In this document: in pieces, positions 1 to 12,200 of the stretch
Layout of the letters: the number at the start of each line of letters is the position of its first letter
Position numbering within the stretch: position 1 is the stretch's first letter
Assembly (NCBI GenBank): GCA_964023275.1
Contig: OZ029925.1
Location: forward strand, 10,037,719-10,101,718
Direction of reading: 5' to 3'
From: Norana najaformis
Lineage: Eukaryota; Annelida; Clitellata; Crassiclitellata; Hormogastridae
DNA length: 64,000 bases
Notes under the pieces: generated by a model
The model's input: only the letters and a program-made list of their open reading frames with translations
Database searches by the model: none
Told to the model about the DNA's origin: nothing
Position numbers and translations under genes: made by a program

Positions 1-351
1 GACTTGTATTGTGCTTTGTGCCAGGAGGCACAAGAGGGCAATCATACATTCTTAGTAACTGTTTAAACTCGTCTGCTGGTAGTCTAGAAAAATGCTGGTA
101 GTCAGTAATAGACATTTGCTTGAAATGGTCTTCCAAAAATTCACAACATCAAAATTTTTGTTGTAAGTGATGGCTAACTCATCCTGATGAGCACAGAATT
201 GATTTTGAAGAAGCAGAATATGAAACGAAAACTGTTTTAGAAAATAATAAGCCTGCTGTTGGTCTGAAGTTTCTGTTTTGGACAAGGTAATACATAAGAT
301 AAAACCTGAAATTTTGTTTCTGAGCAAAATGCAAAAGATTTGGTTTTTTAG
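1..351 (+). other. Claspin intron and possible 30-nt exon
   Basis: This precedes the first firm claspin exon. A possible mini-exon lies at 25-54, after a CCAG acceptor and before a GTAACT donor. It is open (E-A-Q-E-G...) and phase 0, which would join correctly to the exon at 352, but it is too short to be sure. The rest looks like ordinary AT-rich intron. The 140-aa antisense frame across it runs over the real + strand exon and is a shadow. Confidence 0.3.
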
Positions 352-3300
352 GCGGAAAATCTGGTTACCCTCAGTACTCCAGTGGTAGGAAAAGGCATAT
401 CTAGTGCAGATGAAGATATCTTTCTCGATGATAATCTTCATCTGTGTCTTGATGAAGAGTCGCAGTTGCACCATACAGACAAGAAATGGTTAGTGAAACA
501 GTTCGTCACAGCAGTTGATTAGTTAAGCGCTTCGTTTTTAATGTTTTTTTCTTTATAATTTGAGCCTTAACGTACAATTGCTTGCAATTTGTGCATCATT
601 TGATAGAGACTCCATATGAATCTAAGAAATAATAATGTTTTCTTGACACAGAATCGCTTTTTACTTGCATGCAAAGCCTAAGTTTTTTAGAATTGCAGTG
701 AAATCTTTGTATGCTGCAGCACGACTTTAGAAAGTAGTCTGGTCGTAGCAGACTCTGATGGGGTAGCTAACTTCTAGTCTTAGTATAGTTGGTAATTATG
801 CAAGGCATATCAGATTGTGATTAGTTGACTTTTTCATTCTTTAGGCGACATGAGGGGAAGTCTTACCTTGGAGTGGTTGGCACACAGCTGCAGAGACATC
901 TGGTGATGGGAGATGGTAGTAATCTGCCACTTGAGGGTTCTGTTCATGCAGCCTCTTCTCAGGAGGGGATTTCCCAGGGTAACAACATGGATGAGTTGCT
1001 CGGGCTTTGCTCAGGAAATTTCAGCAGTCTTGGTATGTGACCCATATACAGTGAAAACTGTGATAACTCAACAGTTAAAGATGAACATGAGAAAGATAAT
1101 GACTGTGATGGTCTATGATTACAAGAACAACTGATGATGACAGTAGACTTGAAGATAATGAAAGCAAAACTTTAGATTTAGGATGAAAGTGATTAGATGG
1201 TTACTTTTTCTAGTTCTGGTGATGATATTGAACATGTATTGTTCATGGCACATAATATAGGACATTTAAAGTACCTTTTTGGACATGGGGTGATATTGGT
1301 GGAAATGATTAACTGATGATGAAATCAACTGATGATGAATCCAACTGTTATAATGTGAAGACATATGGTGAAAATTATGACATTATTTCATCAGCTAAAC
1401 TTGACAGCTTTAATTATGTTGGCTCGTGATGATTTTCAGCTGCTTCCAGTGAAGCCAGTTCAGTGTTTAACCCTATATCAACAATGACGCAGTCTGATGC
1501 CAACATGGATCAGTTGCTAGGTCTGTGCTCTGGTCAGTTCACGTCGCTGTCTTCGTCTTGTCACACTGACGGTATAGACACAAAGACCTTGTCTTCATCG
1601 CATGTCGAGAGGAACCTTGCTGCAAATGATGATATCCTGAAAGATGGAGCTTCGTCTGATGGTTTCACTTTTGACGATAGGTAGACCAGTAAATTTGATA
1701 CTTGAGTGCTTTGCTCTGTCACCGTGCGAGAGTGTTTTATAGATAATTTAAGACGCTTGTGCAACTGCATGGCTCCAATTTTATAAAATTTCTGTATGTG
1801 TCAATTTACAGTTAGCCTATATCTTGCATGTGAGGTCCTTATCCCTCATTGCCTATTGGTACAGACGCCTAGGTGCCTGTCTATTGCCCATGCTAGCATA
1901 GGATACAAGACTGTGAAGTATAAGTAGGAATCAATTTGACTTTCTCTTGCACAGAGACAAGAAACGTTGCTGATGTAGTTATGGTATGCTGGCTAGTATA
2001 TGTGATGCGCTATAGTTATACTCTGGGATGGTAATTTGTAATGCTTCATGTGCCACAGTGTGCAGGCTAGTAATATGTGATGCTTCTGACTGGACAGTAT
2101 AAAAAGTTTTCAACTCCAGATGGAAGAAAAATGATGAAGGTCGATAACAGTATAGTGATAATTGCAGTAATAATGATTTCCATGGGAATATTTTGAACTT
2201 GAGTAAGACATAACTGTTGCTTGAAGTGCATAGATGTGAACCCAAATATGAAATGTGGAGAAATGTTTCTGTACGCTAGTCTTTATTGGACGAATTATTT
2301 TGTGTTTTGCATATTTCAGTCCTATTAAGAAAAAGCCTACAAAGAAGAGAAAAGTTGCAATTTCCGATGATGAGGACGATGAACTTGAAGACAAGAATAA
2401 TGATTCATTTGATATTGTGTCCATGGGAGACAACGATCAGCAAATGTCTGATGCTGTGAGTATTTTAGATTGATATCACTGTAACATTTCTATATAACAT
2501 TTCTATATATATTTCAGCATTAAATAAATGCTGTGAATGAATTTCCGGTTAACTGCCATCAAAGGTGCGTTTAACTACGTACTCTTTGGTGGCTTGATGG
2601 CGGATTGCCTTTGCGTCTGCCTGTCACATCTGAAACCTGGATTTATTATGTGTTAGTATGTCTGCATGAGAGACTGCCTTGTGCGCTGAGACCTTCTTCA
2701 GATACATAAGCATCATTTGTATGCAGACAAAATATGTGTTTTGCATTTAATCAGGAAATTTTCAGTGATGTGGATGAAGACAGAGAATCAGAGAAAGCAG
2801 ATATGGAAAAGCCAGAACGATTTAAAGGGTTCGTTGTCAAGGGGAAACATGGGTATGTTTTGTTTTATGTTTAGGTTTCTGTTCAGTTTTGCATTTCTTC
2901 TGAACTATGTTTTCAGCTTTTGCGAAATGGAACTGAATTTCTTATGATAGTGGGAAAACATCTGTCTTGATTGTAACCGCCCTTGTCCTACCTACCTTCA
3001 GCCACTAGTTCCTAATCATCTCTCTCCCTGCAGTCTTTGGTGTTGAGGTACGGCTATTTTGGCTGAACCATGGTGCAGAATTGTCATGGATTCTGTGCAT
3101 TCCATGCTACTACCAATCTTTCTTGGACGCTTGTGCATTTCACGCTGCTGGCATTAGGGATTGGAATTAACTACTAGGATTTCTTCAAAGCTCGATTCTT
3201 TTTCTTCTTTCAAGAAATGCCTATGAACTCACTATCATATATTTCTCGCTGGCTTTCAAACATTTGGATTTCTAATTGTGTTATGACTTGATGGGCTGAC

Positions 3301-6300
3301 TAGCTGCACTCCTAAGTGACATTTCTGTCTGACCATTTGTGTGTTACAAATTTTTGCAATAATAATAGAAATTTTTTAATAAATTTAAATGATTGTACTT
3401 ATGGTGTTGTTGTTAGGTTTCTTCAACTTATGTCTTATTGCTATTCGTGGTTTCATTTGTTTCTTTGATTCTATTTAGAAAAATTCGTAAAGAGTTTGTT
3501 GAAGATGAAGCAGAGCTGTCTGGTGAGATTTTTCACTTCATGTTTTAATGTTTGGATATTGCAGTTAGCTCTCCTTTTAATATCCTATTGATTATAGTTT
3601 TTGGTTATCTATAAACTCCATTTTTGAACTTCATCTGCATCTGAACACATGTAATAAACACATTCAGGGGAGATCATTTGGCTTTGTGGCTTTGTACAGG
3701 GAATTTGGCAATGGATAAATTTTTATAGCACCATTTTACAAACCGGCTCAGAAGGGGCAAGCAGGCAAGACAATTGGCCTGAATTAGGAAGTTGCCCTGA
3801 ATGTTAATTTCTAAAAAAGAGGTCAGTTTTGAACTCTTGATGAATAATTTTTCTTTACACCTCAAGTAAGTTATTTCAGCTCAGTGATATTACTGCTGTT
3901 GTCATTCTGTTAGAATTTTATAAATATTTGAAGCTTATTGGGTTGCATTTGTAGATTTCCTACTTTCAATGTTCTGTAAATTATTGTTTTTACATTTTAT
4001 CTGTTTTCAGGAAGCGAGTGTGGGAGTGATGAAGATTTAGACTTGGATGAGAAGGACGACTTCTTGGAGCAAGAAGCTGGGGACCAAGATGACATCGGTA
4101 CAGAAGAGGAATTACGAGACCAGGTCCATCGCGTTCATCTGTGAGTGACCCCGTTCCTTAAACTTCACAATTTTATGTTGAATCAATTTTTTCATATTCT
4201 TTAGCTAGTAACTGCACTTAGAATGAAAAGATGGACAGGAAGAATTAGCTATGGCTGTGATGATGACAATGATGGCAAAAACAACAATTATGACTGAGTT
4301 AGTGATGAAATTTAAATAATTTGAACTATACTGTTTAAGTACTAGTTTTAAAATGCAAGCCGACATTCGATTATTGTAGTAATTTGATAAAGCAGGGTTT
4401 TGAAAAGGATATCATGGTCTGGTTATAGTCTTGGGCAGCAACAGCTATGGTTGTTGAAAAATTATGTTGTTCAGGAAAACGATGATTGACCAGGATGCAC
4501 GGGAGATTCGGTTGCTTCAGGAGCAGTATCTGCCAGATGGAGACTTGCAGTCGGATGGAACTGGACGCATGCGAAGATTTCGATGGAAGAATGCAGGTCA
4601 CAGTTTTATATAATTTATTAAGTGCAGCAGAATTTCAACCTAATTTATTTGGATTATAGGTGCTTGAGCCAATCATCTGTATGCGGTTAACGTGAAACTG
4701 ACAATATGTTGTCTCTTTGTGTTGCAGTAACTTGTGGAGAAGGTTTGTCCTGTTATGTTTGTGGATTTCTGTTATCATGTTTGAGATTCCATCAAGATAT
4801 CAACCAGCCCATCCATGCCAGCATACCAATGTACATTTGGCGATACTCATATATGTCCTGTAAGTCCTATATGGGAATAATGGTTCCACATGGGCTTCTG
4901 GCAGTGTTGGTTCATACTTCTTAATGTCTCTCGGTATTACTGTTGTTATAGGGTCTAACAAGTGAGCAATTACCTTCCCTTACCTTACTTATGTTGATAA
5001 TTTTGTGTTGATGTAAGATGTTTTCTGGTTGATTGTCAGCAAAAAGGACACAACGAATGCACATGTATCATTGATATTACTGACTTTTTCAAAACTTAGA
5101 CGATGACACTCAGAATGATCTTGGGAGAAATTCTGAAGATGAGCAGGCAGAAGAAGAAGGAGAGAATGAGGCCAGATGGAGAACAGAGCGTCTGGAGAGG
5201 GAGAAGTTTCTAGAACAGCACAAGGTAATTCATTTTTTAAAATGGGATATATAAATTAAAACTATATTTGTATCTCAGTTTTCATTTAGCAGGTGTATTT
5301 GTTTATTTTTCAAAGGATTCGTTTCTTTTAGTAAAATCCAGTTATTGTTAAAGTAGAATTATTTATTGCTCATTAAATGTTGCAAATTGCTGGATGTTTT
5401 TGCTATTGCTGATGTTTTTGTTGGGAAAGTGTACAATTTTTATTTCTGAGAAGTCTTTGTTATTAGGAAATGGATACAGCTAACCAAGCAAGTCATTTGC
5501 TGAAGTTGGGTCGTGCCATATTTCATAAAAAGTCAGGTAAGCACTAGGCTTTTGGTACTTCTACTTAGTGGATGGAAGGGTTGTGTGGAATGTCATTCAA
5601 ATCACTGCACTGAAATTTAACTATCTAGCTAATCGGGCAAGAGCTGGTTTCCCATTACTTCCTGTGACACTTGAATATTGTTCAGATTCTAGGTTACAAG
5701 CTGCACATTTGATCTCTAATCTTCCATTTAGTACAAAGTCATCTGTTTACATTATTTTAAAGGCCTATCATGCCTGTCGGACCAGTGGAAGGGTCGGAAA
5801 TTAAGGCAAGCTGCCATGTATATTGGGCTGTATCACGTGTCTTGGATACTGTTGTGTAGTAGAAGATTGTTATAGAAAATGTGGATCAATCCATTCAAAG
5901 GTAATGTAATGGTCTTGTTAGTCTTTGGTTTTGCATTTAACGGTTTTACTTTCCTATATTTGGTTCTTGCTGTAAGCAGAGAGCATTTTTGTTTCAGAAA
6001 CTTCAACACCGAGTCCTGTTTCACTGACACCTAGAACACCACTTTCTGGAGAAAATGTGAAAAATCCTCTTGGACTTTTTAAGGTTCCAGTAAGTAAAAG
6101 TGAATTGCTGATTTACCTGACAATCTTGTTGCTCCTCTGATCTACATAAATTTTATTTGATCTATACAGTGTAACAATTTTGCAGTGAACTTTGAAGGCA
6201 TTGTGGACATTTATATTGCACTCAAATCAGCAACGTTGCATTGAAAGGCATAGCTTTACGATTCATTATGATTAGAAAGCAACTTCTTACAATTAGATAG

Positions 6301-7522
6301 CAGCTTCTAACAGAGAGTAGACAAACGAGGTGTGTCAATCTTGGTATAGCAGGTGACACTTGCTGTTGAAAGGCTGTCTTTGGAAGCTGTAACAACAATG
6401 AAGGTGCTTTATAATGTCATTGGTTGCTGCAGAAATCTCAAGTTTCACGACTTTTTTACGATGTTTGAGGTCAGATGCTAAAGCTTTAGCCATCCAAAAT
6501 GTATGTCGAAATTATAGTTTCTTTTGCTGTGTTTTGAAACCTAACTGCAGTATTTTTGTCTTTGGTAGGGTCAAGGCCATGGTTCATTCCTGAGTCGTAG
6601 CAAAACAGCTCTGGCCAAACTGGCTGAAACAACTAAAGTATCGTCCAATGCTAAGCAACCACGAAACTCGAGAAATTTTGTATTTTCAACTATTTCATCT
6701 CCAGAGCACAAGGAAAAAATGGCTGTACAGGTTTGTTCTTATTGTTTTATAACCATAAAAAGGTCTTAACAAATGTTTGGTTATATCCGATATGAATGTT
6801 ATCTGTTGCCGCACGAAGAGGCGTTGTTGCTAAACTTGGTTTTTCAGTCCCAGCTGTTTCAAGTGAAATCTGACCAGTTATTATATATTTGGTTTTCATT
6901 TAGTCACTAAACACTCGGTATAGAGCTGACCAGAAGGGAATTACAGTGTCATTCATGAAAGGCCAGTATGGCGTGGCTAGCCATCATTTAAACTGCGTCT
7001 GTGTTCGCTTACTGATACACGTACTTCAGATGTAATTTTCTTCATTGCTTATTTAGCATTTGTCTGAAATGACTTTCCTGTGAAAGGGCATGAAGCTCTT
7101 AACTGAAACATCATTTTTAAAAAGAATTGAAATAGTGGTTCTGTCATTAAGTAAAACTGACTTTTTTAACAAGCATCCAGTTGCAAAGGTGAGCCACATT
7201 TAAGTTCAGTCGAGATTTGTAATAGTATTACCTAGCAGAAGATTTTGTGTGTGCATTGTTTGTATTCAAACTGCTTTGTTTTACTAAAGAATTGCAAATG
7301 TAGACTGTTAAGTTCTTGGATTAATTGCTATCTGGACTGTAAAACTTTGTGGATATCTTGTTCTTCTGTTATTTTTAGTGCTATTTTGTTTTTTTTCCAA
7401 ACCAGGCGAATCATGCCACCCCGGCTTCTGCACGACCTCCACCGAAGAAGCGACCTTGTCCTGAAAGGAGAAACTCTCTGCCGCCAAACAGCATATTTAT
7501 GCTTTTTGACAAAGCCAGCTAA
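352..7522 (+). CDS. CLSPN: Claspin, C-terminal part (13 exons, 5' end outside window)
   Basis: Claspin is a nuclear replication-fork adaptor that, once phosphorylated by the ATR pathway, binds and activates Chk1. Exons: 352-488, 845-1032, 1440-1680, 2320-2455, 2755-2852, 3479-3522, 4011-4140, 4475-4596, 5100-5224, 5467-5536, 5998-6089, 6569-6730, 7406-7522 (stop TAA 7520-7522). All junctions are GT-AG and every phase matches, giving 553 residues with no stop. Family marks seen: two Chk1-binding repeats ([24 protein letters not shown]); a lysine-rich run followed by an acidic block (SDDEDDE); [33 protein letters not shown]; and near the C-terminus PRNSRNFVF. These match the conserved second half of metazoan claspin in the same order. 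The N-terminal half lies to the left of the window. The product is strongly acidic and low in complexity, as is usual for the family. The gene is convergent with the SLC15 gene, with stops 1.7 kb apart. Confidence 0.93.
987..1025 (+). other. Claspin Chk1-binding (CKB) motif 1
   Basis: The exon at 845-1032 encodes [13 protein letters not shown]. It matches the claspin CKB consensus, an acidic residue followed by LC(S/T)GxF. The Ser codon at 1011-1013 is the residue phosphorylated in vertebrate claspin to dock Chk1. Phosphorylation in this species is inferred. Confidence 0.8.
1505..1543 (+). other. Claspin Chk1-binding (CKB) motif 2
   Basis: The next exon encodes [16 protein letters not shown], a second copy of the motif with the phospho-acceptor Ser at 1529-1531. 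Vertebrate claspin has two or three such repeats. The glutamate two residues after Met in motif 1 is Gln here. Confidence 0.8.
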
Positions 7523-7908
7523 TAGCCATAAAAAGTACTGTACAGCCTTAAACTAAAAAACAGTTGAAAATGCTACCTAGAAGCAAAGAAGGGAAACAAG
7601 CCAGCTAGCAGTGGAGCCTTGCTAGCAGCAGTTAAGCTGGTTAATCACATACAGGAAGTATTGGCTAAGCCTGCAATACGTAATCGGCAAACTTGCAGCT
7701 TAAACAGTAATCCATGTTACAGCACGGAACTTGGGATCTGCGATCAAGACCCTCTTTATAACAAGGTCTGGTAGTTGAAAGATATGCAAGTATATGGATG
7801 GTTTAAAATTTGGAGCTAAACTCTTACTGTACAACCAGTTCCGTGTTGCAACGTCGAGTTTTACAACAACGTTTCATTGTATTTTTCTTTGCATTATATA
7901 TGTTTACT

Positions 7909-7914
7909 AATAAA
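7909..7914 (+). terminator. Claspin polyadenylation signal
   Basis: An AATAAA lies 387 bases after the claspin stop in AT-rich DNA. A second AATAAA at 7993-7998 is an alternative. Confidence 0.5.
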
Positions 7915-9162
7915 TTGCCAACTGTTTTATAATGTTCTGCTGCTTTTAATTATTTTGAGCAATTAAGATTTTATTTGTGGTCATTTGAGGTTAATAAACA
8001 GGCCTCACATGGAGAATTGCTTATCTTCTCACACCTCATAACTGCATGGCATTAAGAGTGAAGAGAATCTCTTGGTTGAATTCTGCATGTGTTCTAGCAC
8101 AAGCCAGTGACAAGTTTTTGATCTGTCTGAGCAAAATTCACATTCAGAATTATTTGCTCTAACATTATTTACTACTAGGTTAGCAAGGAATCTCTTTGAA
8201 AAGATTCAGAAAAGGTGCTGTATCAATATCATCAGTGGCATGCTCTACTCCAGAGCGTTGCTGTTTCCACGACTCTGCCAACTGTTGCAGTCTTGAGTTC
8301 ATCTCCATGCTGTGTGTCACCCTAGTTGAGTGGATGAAGACCTGCACTGCTGTCCACATTCCATGTGTGCCTTGGTTGTAATCCTGCCTGCCACTGCACC
8401 TTGGAAAGTGCCCAAACACAGTCTTCAATAATCTCTGAAACCGGGGACTGTCATGTGTCAGTATTTTTGGCATTGGTGATGTGTGCAGTACGTGGAATAC
8501 GCACGGTCCTCCTCAAGCACCACTGTTGGAAGGCACCCAGCTAAGGGGAAGAAGAGGAATCAGGATAGGACCTGTGATTCTTTGGTCTTCAGCAGCCGAG
8601 ACCTGAATATTTTTCGGTGTAGTTTGAATTTGGTAGTGTACTAGTTTGTTGCTAATTAAATGATTGATGGATTTGATATTTGCAAAATCTATATTCAGAT
8701 GAGCTTTGTTTGAATTTTTGTGGACTGTAATTAAAAGTGCTTGGCGCTTTGACTTGGCCCAAGAAACTTTGAGAATTCCCGAATGAAAACACTGGCAGTT
8801 TAATTATTTAAATAATCCTTACAGAACCTGAGTACTAGAAGGTGCAGCACTAATTTTCAATGCAAGATATGTAGTGAAGCTCTGAAAGCTCTGCCGTCCA
8901 TTATCTTGAACTTGCAAGAAAAAGATAATTGCTAGTCACATTTGGTTCAAATAAAAAAACGCTACCAGTACCCGTAAGTTTGAAATAATTTAAACTTGTG
9001 AAAATGACAGCATGTTTTCATTATCAGCTTTAAATATAGTAGTCATTAAATTTCAAGCAAAAATTTTATATCAAAACAAAAAAGTTACAATGCAGGTTAT
9101 CAATACAAAAGCGATAGTGCAAAGATGATGGAAGAAGTTTCTAAACAAGTTGCACTTTGCAG
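7915..9162. other. Intergenic space between convergent claspin and SLC15 genes
   Basis: I see no gene. A 97-aa antisense frame at 8180-8473 has no recognisable domain and no splice support. Around 8540-8575 a short stretch (gaggaatcaggatagga) resembles the internal part of the GATTAC-tailed LINE family seen further right, so some of this space may be old retroposon. Confidence 0.4.
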
Positions 9163-9168
9163 TTTATT
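9163..9168 (-). terminator. SLC15 polyadenylation signal
   Basis: TTTATT on the + strand reads AATAAA on the coding strand, about 45 bases past the SLC15 stop. Confidence 0.4.
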
Positions 9169-9211
9169 TTGCATTTTAACATAAACACAAAACAGTGGCT
9201 GTCATTGGTTC

Positions 9212-12200
9212 TCAATTGCCGAGAGAGCCATATGCTGGACTGTCAAAAAAGGCCTGAGATGGTTGGTATTTTCGCGAACGTGGAATCAGTGGCTGTTGTG
9301 TTCCCAGCCGACAGTAGCGGTACCGTCGTGCCAGTGTTACAAATAGGATGAAGTTTAGGAAAAGGATTCCTGCGAGAAGAAACACAAACCATTCGAGGTG
9401 GCCATCGTTTATGTCGTTTGGTAACCATGCCTGTCCACCTGCAGAAAAAACCCAAAGCTCAAATGAATCAAATGATAAATATAGGCGCTAAAATTAAAAC
9501 ATAATAACTTCAAAGCAAAACGTCTGTAATATATCTACAACTTATTCAGATGTCAGCAGATACAGTAATTACTCACTGTTTGCAGTAGCATCGGCAACTA
9601 TATTGTAGATAACACTGCCAAGTACACTACCAAGGCAGGTAGTCAGATGGTTTACACCCATCACCATGCCCTGCAGCTCAACCGGTGATTCTGTGTATGC
9701 AAATTCCAAAGCTGTAAGCATTGAAACAGAAATGGCCCAATGAGTCAAGTGATTAATCATTCAATCACAGCATTAAATAAAAGCACCAATTAAGAAATTC
9801 ACCACAGAGCATAATTAGCTAGAAAATAAATCTTTGGTTGTTTAGTGAAAGAAAAAGGTCATGAAAAGCTGGTGATGTGAATTCAACAGATGTGGACCAG
9901 TGTGCAAAAAAGCACAGAAACAGAACACAAACAAGTGTTAAGAAAAATATGCAATCTTTAATACACGATGAATTTTTGGGCATAAGGGCATACTTTACTA
10001 GATGTCTGCATTAAATGGCCAGTTTCTCGACCACCATTGTTGTGTTGGTGCTTCAACCGAAAAACCCAACAATAAAAAACCATACCTTTGGTGACCAAAT
10101 GTTGCGAAAAGAAACACAATGAATGACCTAACCTTAAGTTACATTAACAAAAACGAACTAAACAGCAGCAGTTTTTACCAGCTATTCTTGTAAACGTCTC
10201 TCCAACACCATTGAGGATAAACTGCGGAACCTGCCAGAGAATGCTGATGTCGGATGCATTGTACATGAATATGCCGACCTTCTGCATCACTCCGCCATTA
10301 GCTTGCAAATCCTTTTTACGAAGAATCTCGAGAGCGCCCATGTATAGCAGTGACCCAACACCGAGAATCATCCCAAAACCTGAACATTCATTTAAAGTAA
10401 AGCAATAAAACTAAGAAGCTCTAAAATTTCTACCTCAGATCAATTTTATCAAAACATCCTAGCTTTCTGAATAATGTAAATCGAGCTTAAATGATTTATA
10501 GAAACTAAACTGCAGAAATTTTTAGAATAAATTCTTGTTAATATTACCAATTGACATAAACGCAAAATAAAATAGTTGTTGAAGAATTGAGAAGGCACAG
10601 TAACTCACTGCCAAAGAAAACCAATTAAAAATTAATTTTAAAAATTAGTGAAAGATTGAAATGGAATTAGCGAAAGATTGAGAACGAACAACATTATTAT
10701 TGAAAGACTGATATTAAGCCTAACATTAGTATCACTGCACTATACTGATAATAATTACACAGGGTGTGTTGAATAATTAGTACACAAAAACTAATGTAAC
10801 TCAACTTGCTTTTATGTCCTTGATTTAATAAAATAAAAATCAACAGAGCTGAAGTACCAATACGCTGTAGCATTGATGGTTTCTTTCCATAGTAGTTTAG
10901 CAGCGGATAAGCAACCAGATCAAGAACAGGAATCAGGAATGCAACAATGGCCATTTTGAAAACGTTGAGTGATGCAACGGGTACAACATAGTCTCCTAGG
11001 TGGGCATTCATCCGTTCTCCTTGCAGAAGCATCGTTGTTGTGTTCTGAAAAGTTCCTTATAAAGTCAGTTTCAGTTTAAGAAAATGTTTTCTTCGCATCA
11101 TAGGTTACTATGCCAAACGTACCTTTAACCTACCTCACCTTAACATTTCTTCAAGAACCCCAAATATCAAATAGTTACTTTATCTGTAATTGTCCACTTG
11201 CTGTTGTCATTGTAGAGTTTACAACCTCCATGGTCGATAACGTCCAAGGCACTGTTGGAACAACTGTGCTTAAATTCAAAACCATAAAATCTTGTTACTA
11301 ACTTACTGACTGAATGACTAGATATTTCATAGTAGGAAAATTTCGATTATACAATTCAAATAAAACAACTCAAAACCGACGTACTTGAGATGTGAATGTC
11401 GAGAACATGATCAAGGTGAGGAAGATTGGAATAGTCTTAATCACATACTTCAAGTGATCCACTTCTAGATCACGAAACTTTCCTCCTTTTGACACTTTTG
11501 CTCCATCGAGGAAGTTGAGGATCCTTCTTCTTTTGGGAGGTTGCGAAAAACATTTGTAGGAAAAAGCTTGCCATAGAATACCAATAACCTCTCCAGCAAC
11601 CCTTCCTACAAATGAAAAGCGTTAACACTGTTTGCATCAATTAGTCTGATTCCCGGCTTCATTTTTCCTCTGAAATATCAGAAACAGCTAAGAGCAGTTC
11701 CTTAAGCTAATCAAAAGAGACAGCCATGGTTACAAAGTGTTAGCGACTTCATGTTTCCTATCTCAGGCATACAAGGGTGGGTGCCCAGTCCTGTCCTTGC
11801 TGCCTGATCTTCCCACTGACAGTAGTGAACACACTTTACAGTGGAGTTTGCTAGAGGCTGCAAGTAGAGCAGAAATCTCAAGACATCTCTCCACCCTGTC
11901 AGGGATTTGAACCCTTACCCTCTGGATTGACATCCCAGCATGTTGATCACTAGACTATTGCTCACCCTCCATTCAGCTAAACTAGTCAACAAAAGCACAG
12001 CCCTATGTAGAAAAGTTCTTTTGGTAGAAGCATAAGTACACAACCAATGGGCTGCTTAGGTCACTAATAACCAATTTCAAATGATGCACTAGGGTTCAAC
12101 CCTTACACACAACAGATGAAAGCTTACGGGAAAAAGTGATAAAGGAGCTCACCCTATTAAGTCATTAAAAAATTGAACAGGATCAAGACCACATGGTCGC

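Noticed and set aside
52..474. 140-aa - strand frame at the left edge
   Set aside because: Overlaps a + strand claspin exon that has correct splice sites and phase; no domain on the - strand.
4706..4924. 72-aa + strand frame inside claspin
   Set aside because: It lies in the intron between exons ending 4596 and starting 5100; the exons join in phase without it.
8180..8473. 97-aa - strand frame between claspin and SLC15
   Set aside because: No domain, no splice support, and its location between two convergent 3' ends suggests untranslated sequence.
9243..9455. 70-aa - strand frame at the end of the SLC15 gene (MGFFCRWTGMVTKRH...)
   Set aside because: The spliced frame from exon 9 reads a different phase here, giving the expected last POT helix (GHLEWFVFLLAG) and a stop at 9212-9214. 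The longer frame is a shadow.
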